Positions 10,201 through 21,723 of a stretch of 64,000 nucleotides of DNA are shown piece by piece (the first letter of the stretch is position 1; each line of letters starts with the position of its first letter). The stretch lies in NCBI RefSeq assembly GCF_025837095.1, contig NZ_CP107551.1, forward strand, positions 2,338,352 to 2,402,351. The letters run 5' to 3'. The DNA is from Rhodococcus sp. Z13. GTDB taxonomy: Bacteria; Actinomycetota; Actinomycetes; Mycobacteriales; Mycobacteriaceae. A model generated the notes under the pieces. It had not been told where the DNA came from. It saw nothing but the letters and a program-made list of their open reading frames with translations, and searched no databases. The position numbers were made by a program, and so were the translations under genes.

Positions 10201-10236
10201 GCGCGCTTCGCCCGTCGCTTCGGTGACAGCCTCGTC

Positions 10237-10253
10237 GGTGCGGCCCCGCTGGT

Positions 10254-10269
<16 letters not shown>
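10237..10269. terminator. Perfect hairpin between convergent hisG and thioesterase genes
   Basis: A 15-bp perfect stem (10237-10251 with 10255-10269) and a GTT loop. It has no T tract, as is common in high-GC actinobacteria. It lies 37 bp after hisG and contains the stop codon of the oppositely oriented thioesterase gene, so it could stop transcription from both sides. Confidence 0.7.
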
Positions 10270-12171
<1,902 letters not shown>

Positions 12172-12216
12172 GCCGGCACTGCGTGAAGCTGCGGGATGCC
12201 GTCGAGTTGCGGGGGG

Positions 12217-12711
12217 TTATTCGCAGCTGAGGCGGCCCATGCTCAGCACGGAGCAGGCGCTCTCGTCGGCGATGACCCAGGTGCCGTCGATCTGTTCGAA
12301 GGTCAGCGGCATCGGGGCGCCGCCGTGCGGGCCGGCGACCTCGGTGGTGGCGGTGACGGTGTCGGCGTCGACGATGGTGATCTCCCCGACGGTGCCGGTG
12401 AGCGGGTAGCCGGCGAGCACGCCGGTGAACTGTTCGAGCACGGCGGTGCGGTCGGTGCCGTTCTCCACGACGGCGGCGCGCTGCTCGGTGGTGGCGGCCG
12501 GGTCGAAGAACACGTCGACCTGCGCCTGGAGCTGCTCGACGGTCACCGCCGGTTCCGCCGCCGCGCTGGTGGTGGAGGTCGTCGAGGTCGCCGTCGTGGT
12601 GGTGGCGTCGCTGGTGCTGTCGTCGGAGTCGTCGGAGCTGCAGCCGGTGAGGGCGGTGAGCAGGGTCAGCGCCGCGGCGGCACCGGTGACGCGAAGAGAA
12701 CGCTTGGTCAC
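12217..12711 (-). CDS. Small secreted lipoprotein, Mtb12/LppK-like
   Basis: 164 residues. The lipoprotein signal peptide ends in LTALTGC, so lipidation is expected on that cysteine. A 35-residue Ser/Thr/Asp-rich linker follows, then a small domain of about 110 residues that resembles the Mtb12 low-molecular-weight antigen C-terminal fold. I use the GTG at 12711, not the one at 12720, because GAAAGG sits eight bases before it. In mycobacteria LppK occupies this spot beside mpa (from memory). Function is unknown; it is probably anchored to the outer face of the membrane. An IdeR/DtxR-like box lies 40 bp upstream. Confidence 0.8.
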   Translation of the reverse strand: MTKRSLRVTGAAAALTLLTALTGCSSDDSDDSTSDATTTTATSTTSTTSAAAEPAVTVEQLQAQVDVFFDPAATTEQRAAVVENGTDRTAVLEQFTGVLAGYPLTGTVGEITIVDADTVTATTEVAGPHGGAPMPLTFEQIDGTWVIADESACSVLSMGRLSCE

Positions 12712-12750
12712 GGAGAACACCTTTCGAGAGAAAATGATCGACTCCGGATA

Positions 12751-12769
12751 TTAGGTGAGCCTAACAGTG
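12751..12769. promoter_or_regulatory. IdeR/DtxR-like iron box
   Basis: TTAGGTGAGCCTAACAGTG, 19 bases, agrees at 14 positions with the DtxR consensus TTAGGTTAGCCTAACCTAA; the first half is almost perfect. It sits in the 186-bp gap between the lipoprotein gene (minus strand, 40 bp away) and arc (plus strand, about 130 bp away). The nearer lipoprotein is the likelier target. No in vivo evidence is available. Confidence 0.55.
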
Positions 12770-12897
12770 TGGGGGGAATGTCGGTCCTGTCGCGTTCCAC
12801 ACACGACACACGTTCGGAACACGACTGTTTCGTGTCGCCGCACACGCGGGCCGCTCGCCCGGTAGCGTGGAATGACCGACAGTGGAGGGAGTCGCAC

Positions 12898-14667
12898 ATG
12901 AGCTCGTCAGAGAAGCCGGATGCGGTGGCGGCGGCACGCGAGATCGAGGAGCTGCGGGCGGAGGTGGCGGCGCTGCGCCGACGGCTGGCCGAACCGTCCG
13001 ATCAGGTCCGCGACCTCGAGAACCGCCTCGAATCCCTCACGGTTCGCAACTCCAAACTTCTCGAGACCCTCAAGGACGCCCGGCAGCAGCTGATCACCCT
13101 CCGCGAGGAGGTCGACCGACTCGCGCAGCCGCCGAGCGGCTACGGCGTGCTGCTCGAGGCGTTCGACGACCAGACCGTCGATGTGTTCACCTCCGGCCGC
13201 AAGATGCGCGTCGCGGTGTCGCCGAATCTCGACCCGGACGACTTCCGGCCCGGCCGTACCGTGCGACTGAACGAGGCCCTGACCGTCGTCGAGGTCGGTG
13301 GCTTCGAGCGGGTCGGCGAGATCACCACCCTGCGGGAGGTGCTCGACGACGGGGCCCGCGCGCTGGTGGTCGGGCACGCCGACGAGGAACGCATCGTCTG
13401 GCTCGCCGAGCCCCTCGCGGCGGCGGCCGCGGCCACCGAGGCCGGCCGCGCCGAGGGCGAGGACGGCACCTTCGTGCTGCGCCCCGGCGATTCGCTGCTC
13501 GTCGATTCCAAGGCCGGTTACGCCTTCGAGCGCATCCCCAAGGCCGAGGTCGAGGACCTGGTCCTCGAGGAGGTCCCGGACGTCGACTACGGCGACATCG
13601 GTGGCCTGGGCCGGCAGATCGAGCAGATCCGCGACGCGGTGGAGCTGCCGTTCCTGCACAAGGACCTGTTCCGGGAGTACTCGCTGCGCCCGCCGAAGGG
13701 TGTGCTGCTGTACGGTCCGCCCGGCTGCGGCAAGACGCTCATCGCCAAGGCGGTGGCGAACTCGCTGGCGAAGAAGATCGCCGAGGCCCGCGGGGACGAC
13801 TCGAAGGAAGCCAAGTCGTACTTCCTCAACATCAAGGGCCCGGAGCTGCTGAACAAGTTCGTCGGTGAGACCGAACGGCACATCCGGCTGATCTTCCAGC
13901 GGGCCCGGGAGAAGGCCTCCGAGGGCACCCCGGTGATCGTGTTCTTCGACGAGATGGACTCGATCTTCCGCACCCGCGGCTCCGGTGTGTCCTCCGACGT
14001 GGAGACCACGGTGGTGCCGCAGCTGCTCGCCGAGATCGACGGTGTCGAGGGCCTCGAGAACGTCATCGTCATCGGCGCCTCCAACCGCGAGGACATGATC
14101 GACCCGGCGATCCTGCGGCCCGGCCGCCTCGACGTGAAGATCAAGATCGAACGTCCCGATGCGGAAGCCGCCCAGGACATCTTCTCGAAGTACCTCACCG
14201 AGGACCTGCCGGTGCACGCCGACGATCTCGCCGAGTTCGGCGGCGACCGGGTGGCCTGCATCCGGGCGATGATCGAGCGGGTCGTCGAGCGGATGTACGC
14301 CGAGTCCGAGGAGAACCGTTTCCTCGAGGTCACCTATGCCAACGGCGACAAGGAGGTCCTGTACTTCAAGGACTTCAATTCCGGCGCGATGATCCAGAAC
14401 ATCGTCGACCGGGCCAAGAAGTACGCGATCAAGTCGGTGCTCGAGACCGGTGCGCCGGGTCTGCGGGTGCAGCACCTGCTCGACTCGATCGTCGACGAGT
14501 TCGCCGAGAACGAGGACCTGCCCAACACCACGAATCCGGACGACTGGGCCCGGATCTCCGGCAAGAAGGGCGAGCGGATCGTCTACATCCGCACCCTGGT
14601 CACCGGCAAGAACGCCAGCACGAGCCGCGCGATCGACACCGAGTCGAACACCGGCCAGTACCTGTAG
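12898..14667 (+). CDS. arc: Proteasome-associated AAA ATPase (ARC/Mpa)
   Basis: 589 residues. It forms a hexameric ring that recognises pupylated proteins, unfolds them and feeds them to the 20S proteasome. Parts in order: an N-terminal coiled coil (about 15-75) that binds Pup; tandem OB folds (about 80-240); an AAA module with Walker A GPPGCGKT (273-280), Walker B VFFDEMD and arginine-finger region RPGR; then a beta-rich tail ending GQYL, the motif that opens the 20S gate. The ATG at 12898 has GGAGGGAG upstream. This is the standard start of the Pup-proteasome locus. Confidence 0.97.
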   Translation: MSSSEKPDAVAAAREIEELRAEVAALRRRLAEPSDQVRDLENRLESLTVRNSKLLETLKDARQQLITLREEVDRLAQPPSGYGVLLEAFDDQTVDVFTSGRKMRVAVSPNLDPDDFRPGRTVRLNEALTVVEVGGFERVGEITTLREVLDDGARALVVGHADEERIVWLAEPLAAAAAATEAGRAEGEDGTFVLRPGDSLLVDSKAGYAFERIPKAEVEDLVLEEVPDVDYGDIGGLGRQIEQIRDAVELPFLHKDLFREYSLRPPKGVLLYGPPGCGKTLIAKAVANSLAKKIAEARGDDSKEAKSYFLNIKGPELLNKFVGETERHIRLIFQRAREKASEGTPVIVFFDEMDSIFRTRGSGVSSDVETTVVPQLLAEIDGVEGLENVIVIGASNREDMIDPAILRPGRLDVKIKIERPDAEAAQDIFSKYLTEDLPVHADDLAEFGGDRVACIRAMIERVVERMYAESEENRFLEVTYANGDKEVLYFKDFNSGAMIQNIVDRAKKYAIKSVLETGAPGLRVQHLLDSIVDEFAENEDLPNTTNPDDWARISGKKGERIVYIRTLVTGKNASTSRAIDTESNTGQYL

Positions 14668-14760
14668 GGAATCCGACCGTGACGGCCGGGCCCTCCCCAC
14701 TGCGGGACGGCCCGACCGTCGCTGTTCGAGAGTCGCCGCCGTTCGAGAAGGGGGAGCGGG

Positions 14761-15139
14761 ATGCCGTTGCCGCGCGCTCTGGCCCGATTCAACAAGCAGG
14801 TCACCAACCGGGTCGCCACCCCGGTCGCGCAGCTGCTGCCCGGCACCGCCGTCGTCGAGCACCGCGGGCGGCGGTCGGGGCGCCGTTACCGCACCCCGGT
14901 GCTGTTGTTCACCGCCGGCGACGATCTGCGGATCGCGTTGACCTACGGGTCCGGCACCGACTGGGTGCGCAACGTGCGTGCCGCGGGGGAGGCGGTGGTC
15001 CACACCCGCGGGCGGGCGATTCCCGTGCACGCCCCGCGACTGGGCCGGGACCCGCAGGCCCGCTGGGCGCCGCCGCCGGTGCGGGGGGGTGCTCACCGCC
15101 CTCGGGGCGCACGACTACCTGGATCTGTCCCCGCGGTGA
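14761..15139 (+). pseudogene. Deazaflavin-dependent nitroreductase-family protein, frameshifted near its 3' end
   Basis: The first 105 residues match the short Ddn-type fold (F420-binding split barrel), with [19 protein letters not shown] and [15 protein letters not shown]. At 15083-15089 a run of seven G shifts the frame; removing one G restores [19 protein letters not shown] and a stop at 15137-15139, a normal family C-terminus of about 125 residues in total. As given, translation continues out of frame to 15159 (132 residues). Either a homopolymer sequencing error or a real inactivation. The function would be reduction with F420H2 of an unknown substrate. Confidence 0.7.
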
Positions 15140-15242
15140 GCGTTCCATGCCCGCGGTGATCCGTGGATGCGACCGGCCGTCGCGGAGATCGGAGCGGGGC
15201 GGTTCCCGACCAGGATCGGGGCCATCGCCTAGGCTCGAGGGC

Positions 15243-16736
15243 ATGCAGCGGATCATCGGTATCGAGGTCGAGTACGGGATCTCGTCCCCCAGCGACCCAT
15301 CGGCGAACCCGATCCTGACCTCCACGCAGGCGGTGCTCGCCTACGCGGCCGCCGAGGGGGTGCCCCGGGCCCGGCGCACCCGCTGGGACTACGAGGTCGA
15401 ATCGCCCCTGCGCGACGCGCGCGGATTCGACCTCGGCCGGTTCAACGGCCCGGCCCCGGTCATCGACGCCGACGAAGTCGGCGCCGCCAACATGATCCTC
15501 ACCAACGGGGCGCGGCTGTACGTCGATCACGCCCACCCCGAGTACTCCGCGCCCGAGGTCGCCGACCCGCTCGACGCGGTGATCTGGGACAAGGCCGGCG
15601 AGCGGGTGATGGAGGCCGCCGCCCGGCACGCCTCGAGTGTGCCCGGCGCCCCGCGCCTGCAGCTGTACAAGAACAACGTCGACGGCAAGGGCGCCTCCTA
15701 CGGCACCCACGAGAACTACCTGATGCGCCGCGACACGCCGTTCTCGGCGATCGTCACCGGCCTGACGCCCTTCTTCGTCTCCCGGCAGGTCATCACCGGC
15801 TCCGGGCGGGTCGGCATCGGGCAGAACGGCGACGAGCCGGGTTTCCAGCTGTCGCAGCGCGCCGACTACATCGAGGTCGAGGTCGGTCTCGAGACGACCC
15901 TGAAACGCGGCATCATCAACACCCGCGACGAGCCGCACGCCGACGCCGACAAGTACCGGCGTCTGCACGTGATCATCGGTGACGCGAACCTGGCGGAGAT
16001 GTCGACCTACCTGAAGGTGGGCACCACCGCGCTGGTGCTCGACCTGGTCGAGGCCGGGGTGGACCTGTCGGATCTGCAGCTGGCGCGGCCGGTGACGGCG
16101 GTGCACCACATCAGCCACGATCCAACTCTGCGCAAGACCGTGGCGCTGGCGGACGGGCGGGAGCTGACCGGTCTGGCGTTGCAGCGGATCTACCACGAGC
16201 GGGCCGCGAAGTTCCACGACGGCACCGAGGACAAGCGGGTCCTCGACATCCTCGACAAGTGGGCGATGGTGCTCGATCTGCTCGAACGTGACCCGATGGA
16301 GTGCGCGGACCTGCTGGACTGGCCGGCGAAGCTGCGGATCCTCGAGGGGTTCCGGAGCCGGGAGGGGCTGGCCTGGTCGGCGCCGCGCCTGCACCTGGTG
16401 GATCTGCAGTACTCGGATGTGCGGCTGGACAAGGGCCTGTACAACCGTCTCGTGGCCCGGGGGTCGATGCAGCGGCTGGTGGCCGAGCAGCAGGTCCTCG
16501 AGGCGGTGCACACCCCGCCGGAGAACACCCGCGCATACTTCCGTGGTGAGTGCCTGCGCCGTTTCGGCGCCGACATCGCGGCGGCGAGCTGGGATTCGGT
16601 GATCTTCGATCTCGGTGGCGAGTCGCTGGTGCGCATCCCCACCCTCGAACCGCTGCGGGGCAGCCGCGCGCACGTCGGGGAACTGCTCGAGACGGCGCAG
16701 TCGGCGGCGGAGCTGGTCGATCAGCTCACGCACTGA
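15243..16736 (+). CDS. dop: Depupylase/deamidase of Pup
   Basis: 497 residues. Dop deamidates the C-terminal Gln of Pup to Glu and also removes Pup from substrates. It is a paralogue of PafA with the carboxylate-amine ligase fold. Visible: N-terminal [21 protein letters not shown] (the IGxExE strand), a disordered insert after it that separates Dop from PafA, the conserved [19 protein letters not shown] block and a C-terminal domain. The ATG at 15243 gives the family length (about 500). It sits between arc and pup, as in all actinobacterial loci. Confidence 0.96.
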   Translation: MQRIIGIEVEYGISSPSDPSANPILTSTQAVLAYAAAEGVPRARRTRWDYEVESPLRDARGFDLGRFNGPAPVIDADEVGAANMILTNGARLYVDHAHPEYSAPEVADPLDAVIWDKAGERVMEAAARHASSVPGAPRLQLYKNNVDGKGASYGTHENYLMRRDTPFSAIVTGLTPFFVSRQVITGSGRVGIGQNGDEPGFQLSQRADYIEVEVGLETTLKRGIINTRDEPHADADKYRRLHVIIGDANLAEMSTYLKVGTTALVLDLVEAGVDLSDLQLARPVTAVHHISHDPTLRKTVALADGRELTGLALQRIYHERAAKFHDGTEDKRVLDILDKWAMVLDLLERDPMECADLLDWPAKLRILEGFRSREGLAWSAPRLHLVDLQYSDVRLDKGLYNRLVARGSMQRLVAEQQVLEAVHTPPENTRAYFRGECLRRFGADIAAASWDSVIFDLGGESLVRIPTLEPLRGSRAHVGELLETAQSAAELVDQLTH

Positions 16737-16741
16737 CGTCC

Positions 16742-16778
16742 CGGATCGGACGATCCGTACATCACGACACGCGTCGTG
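16742..16778. other. Two small adjacent hairpins between dop and pup
   Basis: A 7-bp stem (16742-16748 with 16751-16757) is followed by a 6-bp stem (16763-16768 with 16773-16778). They lie 6 bp after the dop stop and 113 bp before pup. They may attenuate or process the transcript so that pup is expressed at a different level from dop; this is only an inference from position. Confidence 0.35.
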
Positions 16779-16890
16779 TCCCCGGCAGCGGGGCGTCCGG
16801 CTCGGTAGGGTAGGAGTTCGAAGCTGCGGTACCCGCACCGATCGTCGACCGGGGTCGGGTCCGCGCCGGAGAAGGAGGAGGTCGGCGGCT

Positions 16891-17082
16891 ATGGCACAGG
16901 AGCAGACCACACGCGGTGGCGGCGGGGACGACGACGAGGTCGTCGGCGACGCCGGGGCCGGTCAGGAACGTCGCGAGAAACTCGCCTCGGACACCGACGA
17001 TCTTCTCGACGAGATCGACGACGTGCTCGAGGAGAACGCGGAGGACTTCGTGCGGGCATATGTGCAGAAAGGTGGCCAGTGA
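16891..17082 (+). CDS. pup: Prokaryotic ubiquitin-like protein Pup
   Basis: 63 residues, ending GGQ; Dop must convert the final Gln to Glu before PafA can attach it to lysines. The mostly disordered protein has the acidic helical Arc-binding segment [19 protein letters not shown] in its C-terminal half. The ATG at 16891 has GGAGGAGG nine bases upstream, a very strong ribosome site. It overlaps prcB by four bases. Pup marks proteins for unfolding by ARC and degradation by PrcAB. Confidence 0.98.
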   Translation: MAQEQTTRGGGGDDDEVVGDAGAGQERREKLASDTDDLLDEIDDVLEENAEDFVRAYVQKGGQ

Positions 17083-17933
17083 CAGCCGAGCGGTCCTCCC
17101 TTCCCTATCGCGAGGTGCAGCCCAGGCTGCACCTCGCGTCGCCCTTGTCCTCGTTCACCGACCATCTGCGGGCGTATGCCCCGGAGTTGCTGCCGGAGAA
17201 CCGCTTCCGAGCCGAGCGGGGTGAGCACATGGAGCTGGCGCCGCACGGCACCACGATCGTGGCGCTGACCTTCGACGGTGGGGTGCTCATCGCCGGGGAC
17301 CGGCGCGCGACGATGGGCAACATGATCGCCTCGCGCGATGTCGAGAAGGTGTTCATCACCGACAACTATTCGGCGGCGGGCATCGCCGGCACCGCCGGGC
17401 TGGCGATCGAGCTGGTGCGCCTGTTCGCGGTGGAGCTCGAGCACTACGAGAAGATCGAGGGTGTGCCGCTGACCTTCGACGGCAAGGCCAACCGGCTGTC
17501 GTCGATGGTGCGCGGCAATCTCGGGGCGGCGATGCAGGGCCTGGCCGTGGTGCCGCTGCTGGTCGGGTTCGATCTCGATGCGGCCGATCCGCACCGGGCC
17601 GGGCGCATCGTGTCCTACGACGTGGTCGGGGGCCGCTACGAGGAACGCGCCGGCTATCACGCCGTCGGGTCGGGGTCGTTGTTCGCGAAGTCGTCGCTGA
17701 AGAAGCTCTACCGCGCCGACGCGGACGAGCGGACCGCGCTGCGCACCGCCGTGGAGGCGCTGTACGACGCGGCCGACGACGATGCCGCGACCGGGGGCCC
17801 GGACACCACTCGCGGGATCTATCCGACCGCTGCGGTGATCACCGCCGAGGGGGCGGTGATGGTGCCGGAGGAGACGTTGTCGGAGTTGGCGCGCGCGATC
17901 GTGGCCGACCGTACCGCAGGAGATGCCCGGTGA
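17079..17933 (+). CDS. prcB: 20S proteasome beta subunit
   Basis: 284 residues. The catalytic subunit of the 20S core. A 57-residue propeptide is expected to be cut at HG|TTIVAL, exposing the nucleophile T58; this is the same propeptide length as I recall for M. tuberculosis. The active-site partners follow as the aspartate and lysine of the Ntn-hydrolase fold (GDRRAT, DVEKV). The C-terminal [13 protein letters not shown] block is conserved. GTG start inside the pup stop (GTGA), and the same overlap with prcA, give tight coupling of pup-prcB-prcA. Confidence 0.97.
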   Translation: MTAERSSLPYREVQPRLHLASPLSSFTDHLRAYAPELLPENRFRAERGEHMELAPHGTTIVALTFDGGVLIAGDRRATMGNMIASRDVEKVFITDNYSAAGIAGTAGLAIELVRLFAVELEHYEKIEGVPLTFDGKANRLSSMVRGNLGAAMQGLAVVPLLVGFDLDAADPHRAGRIVSYDVVGGRYEERAGYHAVGSGSLFAKSSLKKLYRADADERTALRTAVEALYDAADDDAATGGPDTTRGIYPTAAVITAEGAVMVPEETLSELARAIVADRTAGDAR

Positions 17934-18715
17934 CCCTTCCGTACTATGCGTCCGCCGAGCAGATCATGCGCGATCGCTCGGAGCTGGCCCGCAAGGGCAT
18001 CGCCCGGGGCCGGTCGGTGATCGCGTTGACCTACGCCGACGGGGTGCTGCTGGTGGCGGAGAACCCGTCGAAGGCGCTGCACAAGATCAGCGAACTGTAC
18101 GACCGGATCGGGTTCGCCGCGGTCGGCAAGTACAACGAGTTCGAGAATCTGCGTCGCGCGGGGATCATGCACGCCGACATGCGGGGCTATTCCTACGACC
18201 GGCGGGATGTGACGGGCCGGGCGTTGGCGAACGCCTACGCGCAGACCCTGGGCACGATCTTCACCGAGCAGCCCAAGCCGTACGAGGTGGAGATCTGCGT
18301 CGCCGAGGTCGGCCGGGCCGGCACCGAGGACGGCCCGCAGCTGTACCGCATCACCTACGACGGGTCGATCGTCGACGAACCGCAGTTCGTGGTGATGGGT
18401 GGCAACACCGAGCCGATCCTCACCGCGCTGAAGGACTCCTACCGGCCGCAGCTGCCGCTGGCGGAGGCGATCGCGGTGGCGGTGACGGCGCTGCAGCAGC
18501 CGGCGAGCAGCGATGCCGCCCCGCGGGTGCTCGGCCGGGGGGAACTCGAGGTGGCGGTGCTCGAGAAGTCGCGGCCGCGTCGCGCGTTCCGCCGCATCAC
18601 CGGGGCCGCGCTCGAGGCACTGCTGCCCACCCCGACGCCGGCCGCCGAGGCGAAGTCCGAGCCGGAGCAGCCGACCGGCGGGGCACCGGCGGACGGCGAG
18701 ACGCCGCAGGGCTGA
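17930..18715 (+). CDS. prcA: 20S proteasome alpha subunit
   Basis: 261 residues. Forms the outer rings that gate the core and dock the ARC C-terminal GQYL. The gating N-terminus is [23 protein letters not shown], as in mycobacterial PrcA. The proteasome alpha core follows, and a Pro/Ala/Glu-rich tail after about residue 225 is probably disordered. The GTG at 17930 overlaps the prcB stop by four bases. The convergent neighbour at 18738 is the broken lipid-kinase gene. Confidence 0.97.
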   Translation: MTLPYYASAEQIMRDRSELARKGIARGRSVIALTYADGVLLVAENPSKALHKISELYDRIGFAAVGKYNEFENLRRAGIMHADMRGYSYDRRDVTGRALANAYAQTLGTIFTEQPKPYEVEICVAEVGRAGTEDGPQLYRITYDGSIVDEPQFVVMGGNTEPILTALKDSYRPQLPLAEAIAVAVTALQQPASSDAAPRVLGRGELEVAVLEKSRPRRAFRRITGAALEALLPTPTPAAEAKSEPEQPTGGAPADGETPQG

Positions 18716-18737
18716 CCGGTCCCAGCCGACCCGTCCC

Positions 18738-20210
18738 TCAGCAGGACCGGTAGACGGTCAGCGCCGACGGCACCGCGGTGAACTCGAACCCGGTGCCGTC
18801 GGCGGGCACCTCCCCGTCGGTGGCCAACGCCACCGCCTCCCCGGCGACCTGCACCGACACCGACGGGGTGTGCTGCTGCCGGTAGACGGGGGAGCTGGCG
18901 AGGGTGCCGGTCGCGGCGGCAGCGAGCAACCGCAACCTGGAGAAACGCCGGTCGGCGTGCAGATACCGCACGTCCAGCGTCCCCGGATCGAGATGCGAGC
19001 GGGACATCGGCACCTGATCGGCCGGGGTGTAGCGGCCGTTGCCGACGAACAGCAACCACACCCTGTGCCGCCGACCGCCGACCGTCGACGGTCACCGGCA
19101 TCGGCTGCGCCGAGCGCAGCACCACCAGCATCGCCAGGCCCGCCGCGGGCCACTTGCCGATCCGCGGCTCCCATCTCTCCCGCAGCCCACCGCGTCCGGA
19201 TAGCCGCCGAGGCTGGCGGTGTTGACGAACCGTCGTGTCGTCGTGCCGTCGGGGCCGGTGACGGTGACCTGCCCGATCTGCACCCGGACGGCCTGCCCGG
19301 TTTCGGCGGCGGCGACGGTGCCGGCGATGTCGGTGGCGCCGACGTCGAGGGCGAAGTGGTTGAGGGTGCCGCCGGGGAACACCGCGACCGGCAGGTCGTA
19401 GGTCAGGGCGGCGGCGACCACCGCGGCGACGGTGCCGTCGCCGCCGCACACCCCCAGCGCCCGCGGCCGGTGGGCGGTGATCAGCCGGTGCAGTTCGGTG
19501 ATCAGGTCGTCCTCGGTGTCGAGGGTGATCACCCGGGCCTGGGGCAGCGCCGCGGTCAGGGCCCCGGCGGTGTCGTCGCTGCTGCCGGCGCCGGGATTGA
19601 CCAGCAGCAGCATCCCGGCCCCGGCGGGCAGGGCGGGTGCGGCGACGGTGGGGTGGACGGTGGCCGGGTCGTGGCTGCGCACCGCCCACCAGCGGCGGGT
19701 GGACCACGCCACGCTCGCCCCGACGGCGGCGCCGACGAGGACGTCGCTGGGCCAGTGCACCCCGGTGTGAACCCGCGAATACGCCACCGCCGCGGCAAGC
19801 GGGGCTACCAGCGCTCCGGCGGTGGGGGATTCGAGGGCCAGGCCGGTCGTGAACGCCGCCGCCGAGGCCGCGTGCCCGGACGGGAACGACGAGGAGCGGG
19901 GGATCGGCACGATGCGCCGCGCGAAGGTCGGGTCGGTGCGGGCCGGGGGCCGCCGTCGCGGCAGCAGCGGCTTGAGCAGCCCGTTGGCCAGCGCCGAGGC
20001 CCCCGCGACGGCGAGCAGGCCGCGCACCGCGCCGCGGCGGGGGTGACCGCCGACGGCGGCGGCGACGGCGGCGCAGCCCATCCACAGCACACTGTGGTTC
20101 GCGGCGCGCCCGAGATCGCGCAGCAGCGGGTCGGCGAGGGACGGGGGCAGGGCGGAGGCGCGGTCGAACAGGGTGTGGTCGGCGGCGCGGGCACGGACAC
20201 GGAAGGTCAC
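18738..20210 (-). pseudogene. PAP2 phosphatase - diacylglycerol kinase fusion, disrupted
   Basis: Intended protein about 488 residues. The N-terminal PAP2 domain has its three motifs (KPLLPRRRPP, PSGHAA, SRVHTGVHWPSD). The DAGK-type catalytic domain follows with GGDGTVAAVV and FPGGTLNHFALDVG. Around 19184-19190 one base appears to be missing after GGYPDAV. At 19070-19083 a 7-bp unit is duplicated. The two shifts cancel (net +6) so both ends are in the same frame, but the stretch between them, read out of frame, hits a stop at 19092. Removing both changes gives WEPRIGKWPAAGL and then GRRHRVWLLFVGNG, a normal lipid-kinase body. GTG start at 20210. Role would be membrane lipid phosphorylation/dephosphorylation. 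Confidence 0.75.
19070..19083. repeat. 7-bp tandem duplication inside the lipid-kinase gene
   Basis: GCCGACC occurs twice in tandem (19070-19076, 19077-19083). Deleting one copy restores the reading frame on the minus strand, which makes it a likely recent slippage event. Confidence 0.8.
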
Positions 20211-20271
20211 ACCTGCAAACCCTAGATCTCGTTGCGACCCATGGGGGTAGCCGTCGCGGTACTGTCGAGGT

Positions 20272-21630
20272 GTGCAGCGACGAATCATGGGTATCGAGAC
20301 GGAATTCGGCGTCACGTGTACCTTCCACGGGCATCGCCGGTTGAGCCCCGACGAGGTGGCCCGCTATCTGTTCCGCCGGGTGGTGTCCTGGGGACGCAGC
20401 TCCAACGTGTTCCTGCGCAACGGTGCCCGGCTGTATCTGGATGTCGGTTCGCATCCGGAATACGCGACCGCCGAATGCGACGATCTGCTCCAGCTCGTCA
20501 CGCACGACCACGCCGGTGAACGGGTCCTCGAGGAACTGCTCGTCGACGCCGAGCAGCGTCTCGCCGAGGAGGGCATCGGCGGCGAGATCTTCCTGTTCAA
20601 GAACAACACCGACTCGGCGGGCAACTCCTACGGCTGCCACGAGAACTATCTCGTCGCCCGCGTCGGGGAGTTCTCCCGTATCTCCGATGTGCTGCTGCCG
20701 TTCCTGGTGACCCGGCAGCTGATCTGCGGTGCCGGGAAGGTGCTGCAGACCCCGAAGGCCGCCACCTTCTGTCTGTCGCAGCGCGCCGAGCACATCTGGG
20801 AGGGTGTGTCGTCGGCGACCACCCGGTCGCGGCCGATCATCAACACCCGCGACGAGCCGCACGCCGACGCCGAGAAGTACCGGCGGCTGCACGTGATCGT
20901 GGGCGATTCGAACATGTCCGAGACCACCACCATGCTCAAGGTAGGGTCGGCGTCGCTGGTGCTCGAGATGATCGAGGCCGGGGTGGTCTTCCGCGACTTC
21001 GCCCTCGACAACCCGATCCGCGCGATCCGTGAGGTGTCCCACGACCTGACCGGGCGGCGCCCGGTGCGTCTGGCGGGGGGCCGGCAGGCCAGCGCCCTGG
21101 ACATCCAGCGCGAGTACCACGCGCGGGCGGTGGAGTATCTGCACCACCGCGAACCCGATCCGCACGTCGCGCAGGTGGTGGACCTGTGGGGGCGGGTGCT
21201 CGACGCGGTCGAGTCGCAGGACTTCGCGAAGGTCGACACCGAGATCGACTGGATCATCAAGCGCAAACTGTTCCAGCGCTATCAGGACCGCTACGGCATG
21301 GAACTGTCGGATCCGAAGATCGCCCAGCTGGATCTGGCCTATCACGACATCAAACGCGGCCGTGGGGTGTTCGACCTGCTGCAGCGCAAGGGTCTGGCGG
21401 CGCGGGCCACCGACGACGAGGCCGTCGACGCGGCAGTGAACACCCCGCCGCAGACCACCCGCGCGAAACTGCGCGGTGATTTCATCGCCGCGGCGCAGGC
21501 CGCGGGCCGGGACTTCACCGTCGACTGGGTGCACCTGAAGCTCAACGATCAGGCGCAGCGCACGGTGCTGTGCAAGGACCCCTTCCGGGCGGTGGACGAA
21601 CGCGTCGAACGGCTCATCGCCTCCATGTGA
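20272..21630 (+). CDS. pafA: Pup-protein ligase
   Basis: 452 residues, exactly the mycobacterial length. It uses ATP to join the C-terminal Glu of Pup to substrate lysines. N-terminal [18 protein letters not shown] carries the metal-binding glutamates. [32 protein letters not shown] and the C-terminal [22 protein letters not shown] are all conserved. GTG start at 20272. It is divergent from the broken lipid kinase, so it probably has its own promoter in the 61-bp gap. A strong hairpin follows the stop codon. Confidence 0.97.
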   Translation: MQRRIMGIETEFGVTCTFHGHRRLSPDEVARYLFRRVVSWGRSSNVFLRNGARLYLDVGSHPEYATAECDDLLQLVTHDHAGERVLEELLVDAEQRLAEEGIGGEIFLFKNNTDSAGNSYGCHENYLVARVGEFSRISDVLLPFLVTRQLICGAGKVLQTPKAATFCLSQRAEHIWEGVSSATTRSRPIINTRDEPHADAEKYRRLHVIVGDSNMSETTTMLKVGSASLVLEMIEAGVVFRDFALDNPIRAIREVSHDLTGRRPVRLAGGRQASALDIQREYHARAVEYLHHREPDPHVAQVVDLWGRVLDAVESQDFAKVDTEIDWIIKRKLFQRYQDRYGMELSDPKIAQLDLAYHDIKRGRGVFDLLQRKGLAARATDDEAVDAAVNTPPQTTRAKLRGDFIAAAQAAGRDFTVDWVHLKLNDQAQRTVLCKDPFRAVDERVERLIASM

Positions 21631-21639
21631 GTGTGCGCC

Positions 21640-21685
21640 CCGTGGCCCCTGGTTCGGACCGGATGGTCCGAACCAGGGGCCACGG
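21640..21685 (+). terminator. 21-bp perfect hairpin between pafA and pafB
   Basis: Left arm 21640-21660, loop GGAT, right arm 21665-21685, all 21 pairs perfect. It begins ten bases after the pafA stop and ends 38 bp before pafB. The most stable hairpin seen in the window. Probably an intrinsic terminator that separates pafA from the pafBC-tat run; there is no T tract. Confidence 0.75.
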
Positions 21686-21723
21686 TTGCGGTGCGAAGCG
21701 GTTTCGGGCACTAGGGTTGGCGC

